Shown here one piece after another: positions 36,063-45,314 of a stretch of DNA of 64,000 bases. Source of the DNA: Evansella sp. LMS18. Lineage in GTDB: Bacteria > Bacillota > Bacilli > Bacillales > Salisediminibacteriaceae. The translations under genes were made by a program, and so were the position numbers. The stretch spans positions 4,402,001-4,466,000 of the forward strand of contig NZ_CP093301.1 in the NCBI RefSeq assembly GCF_024362785.1, read 5' to 3'. Position 1 is the first letter of the stretch. Every line of letters starts with the position of its first letter. The notes beneath the pieces were generated by a model. The model had not been told where the DNA came from. It was given only the letters and a program-made list of their open reading frames with translations, and made no database searches.

Positions 36063-36172
36063 ATCATTCTGTCCTACTATTACTAATGAATTAAACATTC
36101 GACAGAATGATATAAGCAAAAGACCCACCCGGTGAATATTAGTCTGAAAGTTACTAATATTCACCGTTTTAG
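36063..36172. terminator. Two perfect hairpins in the 35.84-36.65 kb gap
   Basis: ATCATTCTGTC / GACAGAATGAT (36063-36073, 36101-36111) form an 11-bp stem with a 27-nt loop. GGTGAATATTAGT / ACTAATATTCACC (36131-36143, 36153-36165) form a 13-bp stem followed by GTTTTAGTTT, a terminator-like arrangement on the plus strand although no gene precedes it on that strand. Confidence 0.45.
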
Positions 36173-36219
36173 TTTGGTGTTTTTCTCTATATAATTAACT
36201 TACGTAATTCATTTAGTAG

Positions 36220-36490
36220 AAAAGGAGGTTCCGAAATTTCGCAGTTGGTATAGTTAATCAACTTGTTGTTAGCTTAGGAAAAAAATTTTCTTTGAACAGG
36301 AAAGCGGTGAATCGGTGCTAAAGAGGGCTCACCAAGACAGTGTGATAGGATTTCCTAAAGCAATTGACAAACCTGCAGTGGGTGGGCTGATGCATAGCCT
36401 TGTAAGGGCTTACATACCAGTTAAAGTAATCCGCTTATAAATTCGGTTCAGGGGAAGGGGCAAGTCTCTCCACCACTTTGTTTGTTCACT
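36220..36490 (+). other. Structured-looking non-coding stretch, possible transposon-RNA relic
   Basis: Begins with AAAAGGAGG and continues through a GC-richer block (GGTGAATCGG, GCAGTGGGTGGGCTGATGC, CCTTGTAAGGGC) to GGGGAAGGGGCAAGTCTCTC. No frame is convincingly coding; the longest open one is about 55 codons. The block stands out in base composition from the AT-rich flanks and faintly resembles the RNA ends of IS605-type elements. It precedes the xylanase gene, so a leader RNA is another possibility. I cannot assign it. Confidence 0.25.
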
Positions 36491-36650
36491 GGATAAACTT
36501 AAGATTTATTCGAATTACTAGACCCTAAGTATTTAATCTCTAAGACAGAATGGTAACTTTTTATTGTTTTAAAAAAAAGAGACAGTATGAATCACTGGAT
36601 GTTATAAGAGGTTCAAAAATACACATACACAAAAAGAGAGGTAAAAAACC

Positions 36651-38453
36651 ATGAAAAATATGAATAAGTTATTATTTATTTTTCTGACGGCTGCTCTTCT
36701 GGCGGGAACTTTTACGATGCAGGTATTGGCTGACACAGGCGATTCCCCACAGACGGCCATTGAGGAGTTTGAGGCCCTCGATGAAAGCGCATACACGCCA
36801 GCTACATATCGGCTGGCCAAAATGGAATACGATAAAGTAAAGGAACTAATTAACGATTCAAACGCAGCACCTGACGAAATCAACGAGGCAATCAATGCAT
36901 TAAACAAACGTATCGATGAACTAAGAGGACGGAACGGATCTGAGTCATTGTGGCAAACTTATGAGGATTATTTCGAAATAGGCAACATTTACAGCGGCAC
37001 AGGCAACTTAGATCCGAGTAATACTCGCGGCGCGTTGACATCTGCCCATTTCAACTCACTCACCGCAGAGAATCACATGAAACCCAACGTCCTTTCCACT
37101 GGAGGAGCCGGACAGGAGGGTACTTTCAGAATTTTTGAGGGGTCAAACCATGTCTCTGACCAGTTAGTCAGAGAAGCACAAGAAAACGGAATTACGGTAC
37201 ACGGACACGTACTGGTGTGGCACAGCCAGTCTCCTGACTGGGTCAACGGTGGCACTAATGGCAACTACACGAGAGCAGAAGCAAGAGAAAACATGGAGCA
37301 CTATATCAAGACAGTAGTCGAGCACTTCGACACATATTATCCTGGTGTAGTCACAAGCTGGGACGTCGTCAACGAAGCATTTATTGATGAATTGCCAACC
37401 ATCCCTGAAGGCGCAGATTGGAAAGATTATCTTCGTGAAGGAAACCAGAGCGGCTGGTACAAGGCATACAGCAACGGTATGGCAGCAGACGAAGATCCGA
37501 GCGATTACATCTATGATGCCTTCGTATTAGCCCGTAAATATACTGACGCCAAGTTATTCTACAATGATTTTAATATGTACGAAGATGGCAAATCAAAGGT
37601 TGCCGCGATGATGATTAAAGAACTTAACGAACGTTACAAGAATGAGTACCCAGATGATCCTCGCCAGTTAATCGAGGGTGCAGGTATGCAGTCCCACAAC
37701 TATATAATGGATACGCCACCTTCCAGCGTGGAAAACGGGATTCTTAATCTCCTGGATGCTGGAGTTGATCTTATCATAAGTGAGCTTGACCTGTTCGCAT
37801 GGTATCCTTGGAACGCAGAGCCTACTGGTGGTGCACTTTCCGGTTACATGGATTTAAGAGATCGCGGTGTTGAACATATAATCGGTTCAGCAGGTACAGA
37901 GGAACAGAGGAATTACTGGGTTAATCGCGGTATTACTAACGGCTCCGAGATTGAAGTGATCCAGGCAGAGGTTTATGCCGAATACTTCAGAGTCTACAAA
38001 GATTACGCAGCAAGTATCGACCGCGTAACATTCTGGGGTTTGAACGACCGTCAAAGCTGGAGAAGGGGTCACAATCCATTGATGTGGAACAGTGATTTCT
38101 CCCTTAAGGATGCTTTCTACGCTGTATCCGATCCGGAGGGCTACCTTGGTGTAGATTATAATTATGTAAACCCAATTCCTGCTCCAAAAGTAGCTGAGAC
38201 AATTCTTAAGTACAACGATATGAAGCCTGCCTATAGAAATAGAAGAAATGGCGGTAATTTTATCAGTGATGTTGCAAGGTCAATGGGCCCTAAAACAACC
38301 TTTGACAACAAGCCGCATTACATTATGTCAGGTGAATCGAAAATAGCAAATCGTGCCTACAGGAAAGCAGTATTTAATTATCTGAAAAACCATCCAGGTA
38401 TGGAAGATAATATTATCTTGCCTCCAGACACATTCTTTATTAATAACAAGTAG
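36651..38453 (+). CDS. Secreted endo-1,4-beta-xylanase, glycoside hydrolase family 10
   Basis: A 600-residue exported enzyme hydrolysing internal beta-1,4 bonds of xylan. Signal peptide: KLLFIFLTAALLAGTF to VLA. Residues about 45-90 (TPATYRLAKMEYDKVKELI ... INALNKRIDEL) are a short FIVAR-like helical module. The GH10 barrel occupies about 95-500, with acid/base E242 in WDVVNEAF, nucleophile E378 in ISELDL, and substrate-binding HGHVLVWH. A C-terminal extension of about 100 residues has no recognised module. A terminator follows. No other xylan-utilisation gene is adjacent. Confidence 0.92.
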   Translation: MKNMNKLLFIFLTAALLAGTFTMQVLADTGDSPQTAIEEFEALDESAYTPATYRLAKMEYDKVKELINDSNAAPDEINEAINALNKRIDELRGRNGSESLWQTYEDYFEIGNIYSGTGNLDPSNTRGALTSAHFNSLTAENHMKPNVLSTGGAGQEGTFRIFEGSNHVSDQLVREAQENGITVHGHVLVWHSQSPDWVNGGTNGNYTRAEARENMEHYIKTVVEHFDTYYPGVVTSWDVVNEAFIDELPTIPEGADWKDYLREGNQSGWYKAYSNGMAADEDPSDYIYDAFVLARKYTDAKLFYNDFNMYEDGKSKVAAMMIKELNERYKNEYPDDPRQLIEGAGMQSHNYIMDTPPSSVENGILNLLDAGVDLIISELDLFAWYPWNAEPTGGALSGYMDLRDRGVEHIIGSAGTEEQRNYWVNRGITNGSEIEVIQAEVYAEYFRVYKDYAASIDRVTFWGLNDRQSWRRGHNPLMWNSDFSLKDAFYAVSDPEGYLGVDYNYVNPIPAPKVAETILKYNDMKPAYRNRRNGGNFISDVARSMGPKTTFDNKPHYIMSGESKIANRAYRKAVFNYLKNHPGMEDNIILPPDTFFINNK

Positions 38454-38482
38454 TTTCACAGCAAAATTAAAGATGGACAAAT

Positions 38483-38515
38483 CAGGCCCCTGGAGTTTTC
38501 TTCAGGGGCCTGACT
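38483..38515 (+). terminator. Terminator of the xylanase gene
   Basis: CAGGCCCCTG / CAGGGGCCTG is a perfect 10-bp stem with a 10-nt loop, followed by ACTTATTT. Confidence 0.75.
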
Positions 38516-38635
38516 TATTTAAAAATATTTCAGCGAGCCCCCGTAAAAACCTTATTTTTTTCATTTTCATGTAGCCTGCAAGCAAGTATAGTAGAATAGT
38601 ATAAGAATTTAACTTGGAAGAGGTCAGGCAATAAC

Positions 38636-40288
38636 ATGAACGAGAAACTTCCTCTATTTAATAAACTATCAAGATTGCGTATACCCCTTGTGACAAAGAT
38701 GATTGTGCTCATTTGCGGGTTGATCATTTTAATGCTTTTAGTTCTTGGCATCTACACGAATGGGAAGTACTCGGAAACGGTTTCCGAGCAGATTGGGATC
38801 CGGGCCCTGAGTGTAGCCCAGTCCGTATCTGAAATACCGGAAATAAGAGAAGCGTTTTTTACGGAAAACCCCTCGGAAATAATTCAGCCGATTGCAGAAT
38901 CGATCCGTGTTAAAACCGGTTCTGAATTCATTGTTGTAGGCAATACAGAAGGGGTGCGGTATTCCCACCCCCTCGAAGAGAGAATTGGTGAAACAATGGT
39001 CGGTGATGATAATGACCGGGCACTGCTTGAAGGGGAATCCTATATTTCTGAAGCAGACGGATCATTAGGTCCTTCCATCCGTGGAAAAGTGCCTGTTTTT
39101 TCAGAAGAAGGTACGGTTATCGGTGTTGTGTCTGTAGGATTTTTATTAGATGATATCGAAATGACGATTGGAACCTATGTATCTGAACTTTGGTACTGGA
39201 TTTTATTTAGTATTTTAATTGGGATAATCGGCGCTGTCCTGATTTCCCTTCATGTGAAAAAATCCATTCTCGGACTTGAGCCAAATGAAATAGGGCAGCT
39301 GTTTGAAGAAAGAGAAGCGATTTTCCAGTCGATTCACGAGGGTATTATAGCCGTTGACAAGGAAGGCCGTATCACGATGTGCAACCAAAACGCACTGGAG
39401 CTTTTACACACGGAAGAGAAAAATGTAAAAGGAAAATATTTGAGAGATCTGGTTACTAATACTAAAATTATGGAAGTGCTTGAAACTGGGGAAGGACAGT
39501 ACAACCAGGAGTTATGGGTAGACAACGAACGATTTATCGTAAACCGTGTTCCGATCTACTATGACAACAAACTAATAGGGGCGGTCTCCACCTTACGAAA
39601 CCGCACGGAAATTGAAAGGCTTGCGGAAGAACTTTCAAAAGTGAAACAGTATTCAGAAGCACTCCGCGTACAGACTCATGAGTTTTCCAATAAACTGAAT
39701 ACGATCTCCGGCCTCCTGCAGCTGGACAGAACGAAAGAAGCGGTCGAGTTCATTAATAAAGAAAGTAAAAAGCAGCAGGAGTGGATCCACTTTTTAATTA
39801 ATAGTGTTAAAGATTCCTATGTTAGTGCGGTGCTCCTTGGAAAGTTGAACCGGGCACATGAGCTTGGAATAAAAATGACCATCCATTCAGACAGTGAGTT
39901 GTTGACGCCCCTGACAGAAAGACAGCGGGAAGGGCTTGTTACCATCCTCGGTAACTTGCTTGAAAACGCTTATGATGCAGTAAGGGAGTCGGAAAACGAC
40001 CAGCATGTATCCATATTTTTTACAGATATAGGGCACGAAATTCTTTTTGAGATTGAAGACAGCGGTCCTGGAATTACAGACGAAGATGCGGACAGGATTT
40101 TTCAGAAAGGCTTTACGACAAAAAAAGGTTCACACCGCGGATTCGGGCTCGCCTTAGTACAGCAATTGCTAAAAGAATTGAACGGAAGCCTCACCCTGGA
40201 GACAAGTGAGTCAGGCGGAGCCTGTTTTATAGTAACAATACCAAAAGCAGATGAAGAGGGGGAAACCCATGACAGGCAAGCGATTTAA
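38636..40288 (+). CDS. CitA/DcuS-family sensor histidine kinase
   Basis: A 550-residue membrane kinase. Two membrane helices (about residues 22-44 and 180-203) flank a Cache/PDC ligand domain typical of citrate, malate and C4-dicarboxylate sensors. A cytoplasmic PAS domain (about 215-330, beginning with the FQSIHEGIIAVDKEGRI segment) follows. The phospho-acceptor is H348 in VQTHEFSNKLNTISGLLQL, and the HATPase has N-box LENAYDAV, DSGPGI and GFGLALV. Its stop lies 20 nt inside the response regulator gene, so both are co-expressed. It probably senses an external di- or tricarboxylate. Confidence 0.9.
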   Translation: MNEKLPLFNKLSRLRIPLVTKMIVLICGLIILMLLVLGIYTNGKYSETVSEQIGIRALSVAQSVSEIPEIREAFFTENPSEIIQPIAESIRVKTGSEFIVVGNTEGVRYSHPLEERIGETMVGDDNDRALLEGESYISEADGSLGPSIRGKVPVFSEEGTVIGVVSVGFLLDDIEMTIGTYVSELWYWILFSILIGIIGAVLISLHVKKSILGLEPNEIGQLFEEREAIFQSIHEGIIAVDKEGRITMCNQNALELLHTEEKNVKGKYLRDLVTNTKIMEVLETGEGQYNQELWVDNERFIVNRVPIYYDNKLIGAVSTLRNRTEIERLAEELSKVKQYSEALRVQTHEFSNKLNTISGLLQLDRTKEAVEFINKESKKQQEWIHFLINSVKDSYVSAVLLGKLNRAHELGIKMTIHSDSELLTPLTERQREGLVTILGNLLENAYDAVRESENDQHVSIFFTDIGHEILFEIEDSGPGITDEDADRIFQKGFTTKKGSHRGFGLALVQQLLKELNGSLTLETSESGGACFIVTIPKADEEGETHDRQAI

Positions 40289-40979
40289 TGTATTAATTAT
40301 AGAAGATGATTTCCGTGTGGCTGATATTAATAAACAGTTCGTGGAAAAAGTCGACGGATTTTATGTGGCCAAGGTAGCTTATACCGGCAAAGAAGCACTC
40401 GGGTATTTACGGAAATCTCCTGTTTTGCCGGATCTTATTTTGCTTGATGTATATATTCCTGACGTGGAAGGTCTGGAATTGATGTGGGAAATCCGCAAAA
40501 CCTACGAAAATATTGATATTATCATGCTTACCGCGGCAAAAGAAACAGAAACAATAGAACAGACACTGCGGGGCGGCATTTTTGATTATATTATTAAACC
40601 AGTGGATTTCGCCCGCCTCAAGAAAACTCTAGCGTCCTTCCAGGAAAAAAAGAAGCTGTTTGACAGCAAGCAGGAAATGACTCAGGAGGAGCTCGATTCT
40701 TTCCGAGGTTTATCATCTTCTGCAGCAGTAGCTGATAAACCAAAAAGTGTCAGTGATCTGCCAAAAGGAATTGACAGGATCACCCTGGAAAAAATACTTG
40801 ATGTTATGCTGGAAAACCGGAATCAAAGTTTTACTGCAGTGGAAGTTGGCAGCGAAATAGGGGCAAGCCGTTCTACCGCGAGGCGTTATCTGGAATATTT
40901 AGTGGCTGCAGGCCAGGTGAAAGCAGAGCTGATGTACGGTGACGTTGGCCGCCCGGAGCGCCGTTACACCCTTGTGTAA
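40269..40979 (+). CDS. CitT/DcuR-family response regulator
   Basis: A 236-residue regulator partner of the upstream kinase. The receiver domain has phospho-acceptor D60 in LILLDVYIP, acidic DD near the start, T in IIMLTAAKE, and K in FDYIIKPVDF. The C-terminal part (about 160-236) carries an HTH (FTAVEVGSEIGASRSTARRYL) of the CitT/MalR type. AGAGGGGG lies 7-8 nt before ATG 40269. By family precedent it activates carboxylate transporter genes; the AEC gene downstream and the citM-like gene nearby are plausible targets. Confidence 0.9.
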   Translation: MTGKRFNVLIIEDDFRVADINKQFVEKVDGFYVAKVAYTGKEALGYLRKSPVLPDLILLDVYIPDVEGLELMWEIRKTYENIDIIMLTAAKETETIEQTLRGGIFDYIIKPVDFARLKKTLASFQEKKKLFDSKQEMTQEELDSFRGLSSSAAVADKPKSVSDLPKGIDRITLEKILDVMLENRNQSFTAVEVGSEIGASRSTARRYLEYLVAAGQVKAELMYGDVGRPERRYTLV

Positions 40980-41143
40980 ACAATATGGACAAAAAGATTT
41001 TTATGAAAAATATAAGTTTTATGCTCCTATGCTGTCTCCCTTTGCCGGTGCTGTGCTAATTTTAAGAGGGATAACTCCCATTAAAAGGAATACAGTCCTG
41101 AATCAGTCGATAACAATGTCTCTCCAGGCAAAGGATGATCAGC

Positions 41144-42070
41144 ATGTTGGAGCTTTTTGGCGTCATTATTTTTAATGTTATTCTGCCAATCTTTATACTT
41201 ATCGGGTTTGGTGCCTTTCTTCACAGGAAATTTCAATTTGATTTGAAAACGCTGTCTAAAATACTGACATATTTTTTGCTTCCCGCAATTACTTTTGTGA
41301 ACGTATATAAGAGTGAGCTGGATGCTCAGCTGTTGGTGGAAGTGGTCAGTTTCCAGCTGGTGCTTTGCCTCGCATTAATTCTCTTCAGCGCTGGCTTATC
41401 AAAGGTATTTAAACTGGACAAAGGTTCAGCCTCCGTTTTCAAAAACAGTGTGGTCTTAATAAACTCAGCAAATTACGGCCTTCCGGTGAGCCAGCTTGTT
41501 TTTCAGAGCAATCCATCCGGGGTGACTATTCAAATCATCGTAACTGTGTTTCAGCAGCTTGTAACATTTACCTACGGGCTGTTAAACTCTGTTTCCGTAC
41601 ATTCCCGGGGAGCCAAAGCATTGGTTATGTTACTGAAAATGCCGATGCTTTATGCATTGGCAGGAGGTATCCTTTTACAGGAACTTCAGGTGGAGATACC
41701 TACGGCGCTTTGGAACCCGCTGGAAAACGCGGCAAATGCTTTTATTGCAATGGCCCTGTTAGTGCTGGGAGCACAGGTGGCATACATACAAATTACAAAG
41801 ATTAATAAAATCATAGTTTTCAGCTGCCTCGGCAGGCTTCTTTTTTCACCATTGGCGGCTTTAGGAATTATTTATCTGTTCGGGCTGGAAGGAACAGTAG
41901 CACAGGCATTGTTTATTGCAAGCGCCTATCCATCATCACGGAACAGCGCCCAGCTCGCACTGGAATTTAACAACCATCCGGAGCTTGCCGCCCAGACAGT
42001 ACTCGTGACTACACTGTTGAGCAGTGTAACAGTGACGGTGGTGGTGTTTATTTCTACGTTGATATTTTAA
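41144..42070 (+). CDS. AEC-family carrier (malate permease / auxin efflux carrier type)
   Basis: A 308-residue integral membrane protein of about ten helices: FLLPAITFVNVYKS and the NSANYGLPVSQLVF segment in the first half, and a C-terminal FIASAYPSSRNSAQLALEFN segment matching the AEC family repeat. Members transport malate or other carboxylates. ATG 41144 has AAGGA 8 nt upstream; ATG 41135 overlaps that site and is less likely. It is 165 nt downstream of the response regulator gene in the same direction, fitting a carboxylate uptake unit. Confidence 0.85.
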   Translation: MLELFGVIIFNVILPIFILIGFGAFLHRKFQFDLKTLSKILTYFLLPAITFVNVYKSELDAQLLVEVVSFQLVLCLALILFSAGLSKVFKLDKGSASVFKNSVVLINSANYGLPVSQLVFQSNPSGVTIQIIVTVFQQLVTFTYGLLNSVSVHSRGAKALVMLLKMPMLYALAGGILLQELQVEIPTALWNPLENAANAFIAMALLVLGAQVAYIQITKINKIIVFSCLGRLLFSPLAALGIIYLFGLEGTVAQALFIASAYPSSRNSAQLALEFNNHPELAAQTVLVTTLLSSVTVTVVVFISTLIF

Positions 42071-42234
42071 TTTTTAGCTGGTTTTGTTATGGAAGTGAAG
42101 GGCAGATCTTGCTTTTGTGATAAAGATGGGGTCAAAATCGCGATAAAAAAATGTTTAAGCTGGGGTAATGAAGCTGTTGTTTTAGGAACAGTGGGGAATT
42201 GAGGTATTTAGAGGTCTTTTTTTCGACTTAGAGT

Positions 42235-42583
42235 TTTTATTCTCGAAAACAGGGGTTCCATTCTCGTAATCAGGGATCTAATTCTCGAAATAATAAGGTC
42301 AATTCTCGAAAATAGGGCATTTATTCTCGAAAACTATTATTCTATTATCGAATTCAGAATTCTTACCTGCGAAATTATGGGTTCAACCTGCGAAATCAGG
42401 TGGTTCACTTGCGAAACGAAGTTCTACCTGCGAAATCAGATAACCAACCTGCGAAATTGCGGGTTCAACCTGCGAAACCAGGTTGTTAACTTGCGAAACG
42501 AAGTACTACCTGCGAAACGCGACATCCAACCTGCGAAATTGGGGGTTCAACCTGCTAAATCAGGTGGTTTACTTGCGAAACGA
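42235..42583. repeat. Array of short repeats: TTCTCGAAA units then CCTGCGAAA units
   Basis: About five or six copies of ATTCTCGAAA/T spaced roughly 18-23 nt (42240-42350) are followed by about eleven copies of ACCTGCGAAA or ACTTGCGAAA spaced mostly about 20 nt (42366-42583), with short variable words between (e.g. TCAGGTGGTTC, TTGCGGGTTCA). The core YTGCGAAA/TTCTCGAAA is kept while the intervening bases vary. An open frame across it simply repeats N-L-R-N and is judged non-coding. Confidence 0.85.
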
Positions 42584-42591
42584 GATCCAAC

Positions 42592-42640
42592 CAAAGAAAA
42601 CTTCTCCGGATACAATGATCCAGGAGAAGTTTTTTCTTTG
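42592..42640. terminator. Terminator of the citrate transporter gene (minus strand)
   Basis: AAAACTTCTCC / GGAGAAGTTTT form an 11-bp stem between the repeat array and the end of the transporter gene, with T-rich flanks on both strands. Confidence 0.75.
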
Positions 42641-42661
42641 GATACTATCTAATCAATAAAC

Positions 42662-43993
42662 CTATATTACAATAATCCCGAGCAGGATAGCGACTCCCAT
42701 AAGTACTAAGCTGAATCCCCATACCCAGAAGATGGAGTATCGGATATGTTTTCCCATCTCCAGGCCGGCTAAACCGAGTGCGAGCCAGAGTGCCGGAGCG
42801 AATGGGCTTACGAACGTGCCAATAATATTTCCGATAATCATCGCGTATGCAGCGGAGAAAGTGTCCACTCCGTATCCTGTAACGATTTGTTCAACAACCG
42901 GAAGCATAGCAAAATAATAAGCATCAGTATTTAAAATCAGCTCGAAAGGTACACCGAAGGCTCCAATAATTAAGTGTAAATAAGGCACTACCATTGCAGG
43001 AAGTATGGTAACCATGTCTACCGCAATCGAATCAAGCATGCCGGTGCCGCCTAAAATTCCTAAGAATGAGCCGGCAGCAAGGATGATGGTCGCCATAAGC
43101 AGCGCATTTGGCGCATGTGCCTTAATACGGTCCATCTGATCGCTTACTTTAGGATAATTTAACGGAAGTGCGATACTTAAAGCGATCATAAATGCGAATC
43201 CAGCAGGAATAAGATCAGTTACGAGAGATGCGACCAGCCCTAAAGTGATTAATAAATTCACCCAGATTAATTTCGGGCGGGCTAGCGAATTATCCTTCTC
43301 CTGTGTGGAAGGCTCGTCTTCTGTCAGCTCACTTGCAGCTGCGGCTTCAAGTTGTGCTTCTTCTATACTGCTCATTTTAGCAATTCGGCGTTTTTCCCGG
43401 ATACCCAGTATTACTGCAAGTCCGACTAATAAAACTAAAGCGATAATCTGTAAAGGTATAAGCGGGCGCCATAGTTCTGTTGGGTCAAGCCCTGTTACAG
43501 CTGCAGTCCGTCCAAGCGGGCCAGCCCACGGAAGCATGTTCAGAATACTGGCACTGGTTCCTACTAAAAGGAGCAGTAAATACGGGCTCATTTTAAGACG
43601 TTTATATAATGGAAGTAAGGCAGGAATTGTTATCAGGAAAGTTGATGCCCCGGAACCGTCAAGATGGGCAACCGCAGCTATCAGTACAGTAGCAACGGCA
43701 ACTGCAATCACATTTCCTTTTGAAATCGCTATCATTTTATTAATGAAAGGATCAAAGAGTCCTGCGTCCTGCATGATTCCGAAAAAGAGAATCGCAAAAA
43801 TAAACATAATAACTACATTAATAACACGGTCAATTCCTTCGCTGAAAAACCCACCGATCTCCGCAATGCCAAATCCTGCTACAAGGGCACCTATAATCGG
43901 AACAAGTACAAGAGCTATAATCGGAGACACCCGGCCCTTTAAAAGCAGTACTACAATTGTGATTATCGTTGCAAATCCGATAATACTCAGCAT
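42662..43993 (-). CDS. citM: CitMHS-family citrate-Mg2+/H+ symporter (CitM-like)
   Basis: A 443-residue transporter of the CitMHS family, which imports citrate complexed with divalent metal ions. About 12 helices. The LDGSGASTFLITIPALLPLY segment (around residue 110-129) and LNTDAYYFAMLPVVEQI (around 360) are family signatures. A hydrophilic loop (about 205-240) separates the halves. The promoter region carries a cre site and an inverted repeat. It faces the two-component/AEC cluster, which probably shares its inducer. Confidence 0.85.
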   Translation of the reverse strand: MLSIIGFATIITIVVLLLKGRVSPIIALVLVPIIGALVAGFGIAEIGGFFSEGIDRVINVVIMFIFAILFFGIMQDAGLFDPFINKMIAISKGNVIAVAVATVLIAAVAHLDGSGASTFLITIPALLPLYKRLKMSPYLLLLLVGTSASILNMLPWAGPLGRTAAVTGLDPTELWRPLIPLQIIALVLLVGLAVILGIREKRRIAKMSSIEEAQLEAAAASELTEDEPSTQEKDNSLARPKLIWVNLLITLGLVASLVTDLIPAGFAFMIALSIALPLNYPKVSDQMDRIKAHAPNALLMATIILAAGSFLGILGGTGMLDSIAVDMVTILPAMVVPYLHLIIGAFGVPFELILNTDAYYFAMLPVVEQIVTGYGVDTFSAAYAMIIGNIIGTFVSPFAPALWLALGLAGLEMGKHIRYSIFWVWGFSLVLMGVAILLGIIVI

Positions 43994-44027
43994 AATCTTT
44001 CTCCCCTTTCAGTTTCTTAAGTAAAAT

Positions 44028-44056
44028 AGTAACCGCTTACAATAATAAAGCGGTTA
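44028..44056 (-). promoter_or_regulatory. cre (CcpA) site nested in an inverted repeat upstream of citM
   Basis: On the minus strand TTGTAAGCGGTTACT (44042-44028) fits the cre consensus WTGNAANCGNWNNCW at every position. It is embedded in TAACCGCTT-N9-AAGCGGTTA (44030-44056), a perfect 9-bp inverted repeat 37-63 nt upstream of the start codon. The first suggests catabolite repression by CcpA; the second could bind another regulator such as the adjacent response regulator. Confidence 0.65.
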
Positions 44057-44646
44057 GAAGTTATCGAGTTTTCTGATATGTTAAATAACTTAACACATAG
44101 AAAAGAGGGAGGGATATGTTATGAAAATTAATTAAATATTGGTTAATAAGTGTATTTTGTTCATTTTGTTCACTAGAAAGAGGCTGGTTGGTGGGGGTCT
44201 AGAGTTGTGTTTTGGGACCTCGGTTATACTCCGTCGTTCTTCCGTTTTCGCGTTGTTTTAACCTGGCACTTTGGTTCAAGGTGCATTGGTGCCAACGAAT
44301 AACATGGTTTTGTAAAATATTGAGAAAATTCATTGACAATTTCAAAGAATCTATTAAACTAAAATTAGTTATCCCCCAATTCTCTCGCAGATATTTTTAT
44401 TTTATTTACTGCTCCTCAAAGTTTTATTTCCCTTTCGATTTTTCCTTTAAGAGACCTTAAACTCCTTCATTTCATGGTGCATTAACTCTCATTAATTTTA
44501 AAGTTCTTTCCGTAGTTAAACTAATAGTAAAAAAGATTCAGCCTAGGCATAGAGATTTATTGCCCTAATTTCATATCTTATTTACCTTTCAGCAGTCTGC
44601 CTGGATTTTTATATATAATTGTAAATTAGATAAAAGGAGGAATTTT
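44057..44646. other. Gene-free stretch with a fragment of the 101-bp repeat family
   Basis: No gene is supported. At 44258-44310 AACCTGGCACTTTGGTTC is the reverse complement of the GAACCAAAGTGCCAGG core of the array at 4042, followed by GGTGCATTGGTGCC. The rest is AT-rich without recognisable structure. Confidence 0.5.
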
Positions 44647-45309
44647 ATGGGTTTTGAAGAAGAATACCAGACCTTTATGAATACTCACTTGCAGGCAAGA
44701 AGCGGTGAACGCTTGCGGCGCTTACAAGAAGGTCACAAACATGCTGAAATGTTGTTTTTGAAACAAGTATGGTGGCCTTCCTTTCACCATTTCCAGTATC
44801 TGTATCCAGAATATGAAGTGAATGATTTTAAAGATGGTACAAGGTATTTGGATTTTGCATATATCCGTCCCGGTATACGGATTTGCCTGGAGATTGACGG
44901 GTTCGGCCCTCACTTAAAGAATATAAGCAGATGGCAATTTTCCGACAGCCTGGAGCGTCAAAACCAGTTGGTGATTGACGGATGGACCGTAATCCGCTTT
45001 TCTTATGACCAAGTTAAAGAGAAACCTCGTCGATGCCAACAAATTGTTCAGCAAGTGATTGGCCGATGGCTGGGGGATGAATTAGACCTGACCACTCTAT
45101 CCTTATTAGAAAAAGAAGTGCTACGGCTGGCGATACGAAAAGGAGAAACCATCTCCCCGCGAGAAGTTGAAAACTATTTGAAGGTAAGTGACAAGACGGT
45201 AAAAAAAGTGCTTTCTCAACTTGTCGATAAAAAGATGCTAATACCTGCATCTGGGATTGAGAGAATCCGTTCTTATCAGTTGGGAGATCAGGTTAAGAAC
45301 CCGATCTGA
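44647..45309 (+). CDS. DUF559/Vsr-like nuclease-fold protein with C-terminal winged helix
   Basis: A 220-residue protein. Residues about 40-135 match the DUF559/Vsr-type PD-(D/E)xK fold: TRYLDFAYIRPGIRICLEID gives the D...ExD acidic residues, and ERQNQLVIDGWTVIRFSYDQV is the typical following strand-helix. The C-terminal 80 residues (TISPREVENYLKVSDKTVKK) look like a winged helix-turn-helix. AAAGGAGG precedes ATG 44647. It may be a DNA-binding or DNA-cleaving protein of unknown role; no methylase or mobile gene is adjacent. Confidence 0.7.
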   Translation: MGFEEEYQTFMNTHLQARSGERLRRLQEGHKHAEMLFLKQVWWPSFHHFQYLYPEYEVNDFKDGTRYLDFAYIRPGIRICLEIDGFGPHLKNISRWQFSDSLERQNQLVIDGWTVIRFSYDQVKEKPRRCQQIVQQVIGRWLGDELDLTTLSLLEKEVLRLAIRKGETISPREVENYLKVSDKTVKKVLSQLVDKKMLIPASGIERIRSYQLGDQVKNPI

Positions 45310-45314
45310 TGAAT

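Noticed and set aside
36241-36440. Small protein gene after the AAAAGGAGG at 36220
   Set aside because: The frames meet stops within about 30 codons of the site and the one open for about 55 codons has no start codon near it.
42377-42652. Plus-strand frame with N-L-R-N repeats
   Set aside because: It is the translation of the short DNA repeat array and runs into a terminator; no start signal.
43245-44024. Long open frame antisense to the citrate transporter gene
   Set aside because: Low-complexity Ser/Ala/Ile composition typical of the antisense of a membrane protein gene; citM motifs are clear on the other strand.
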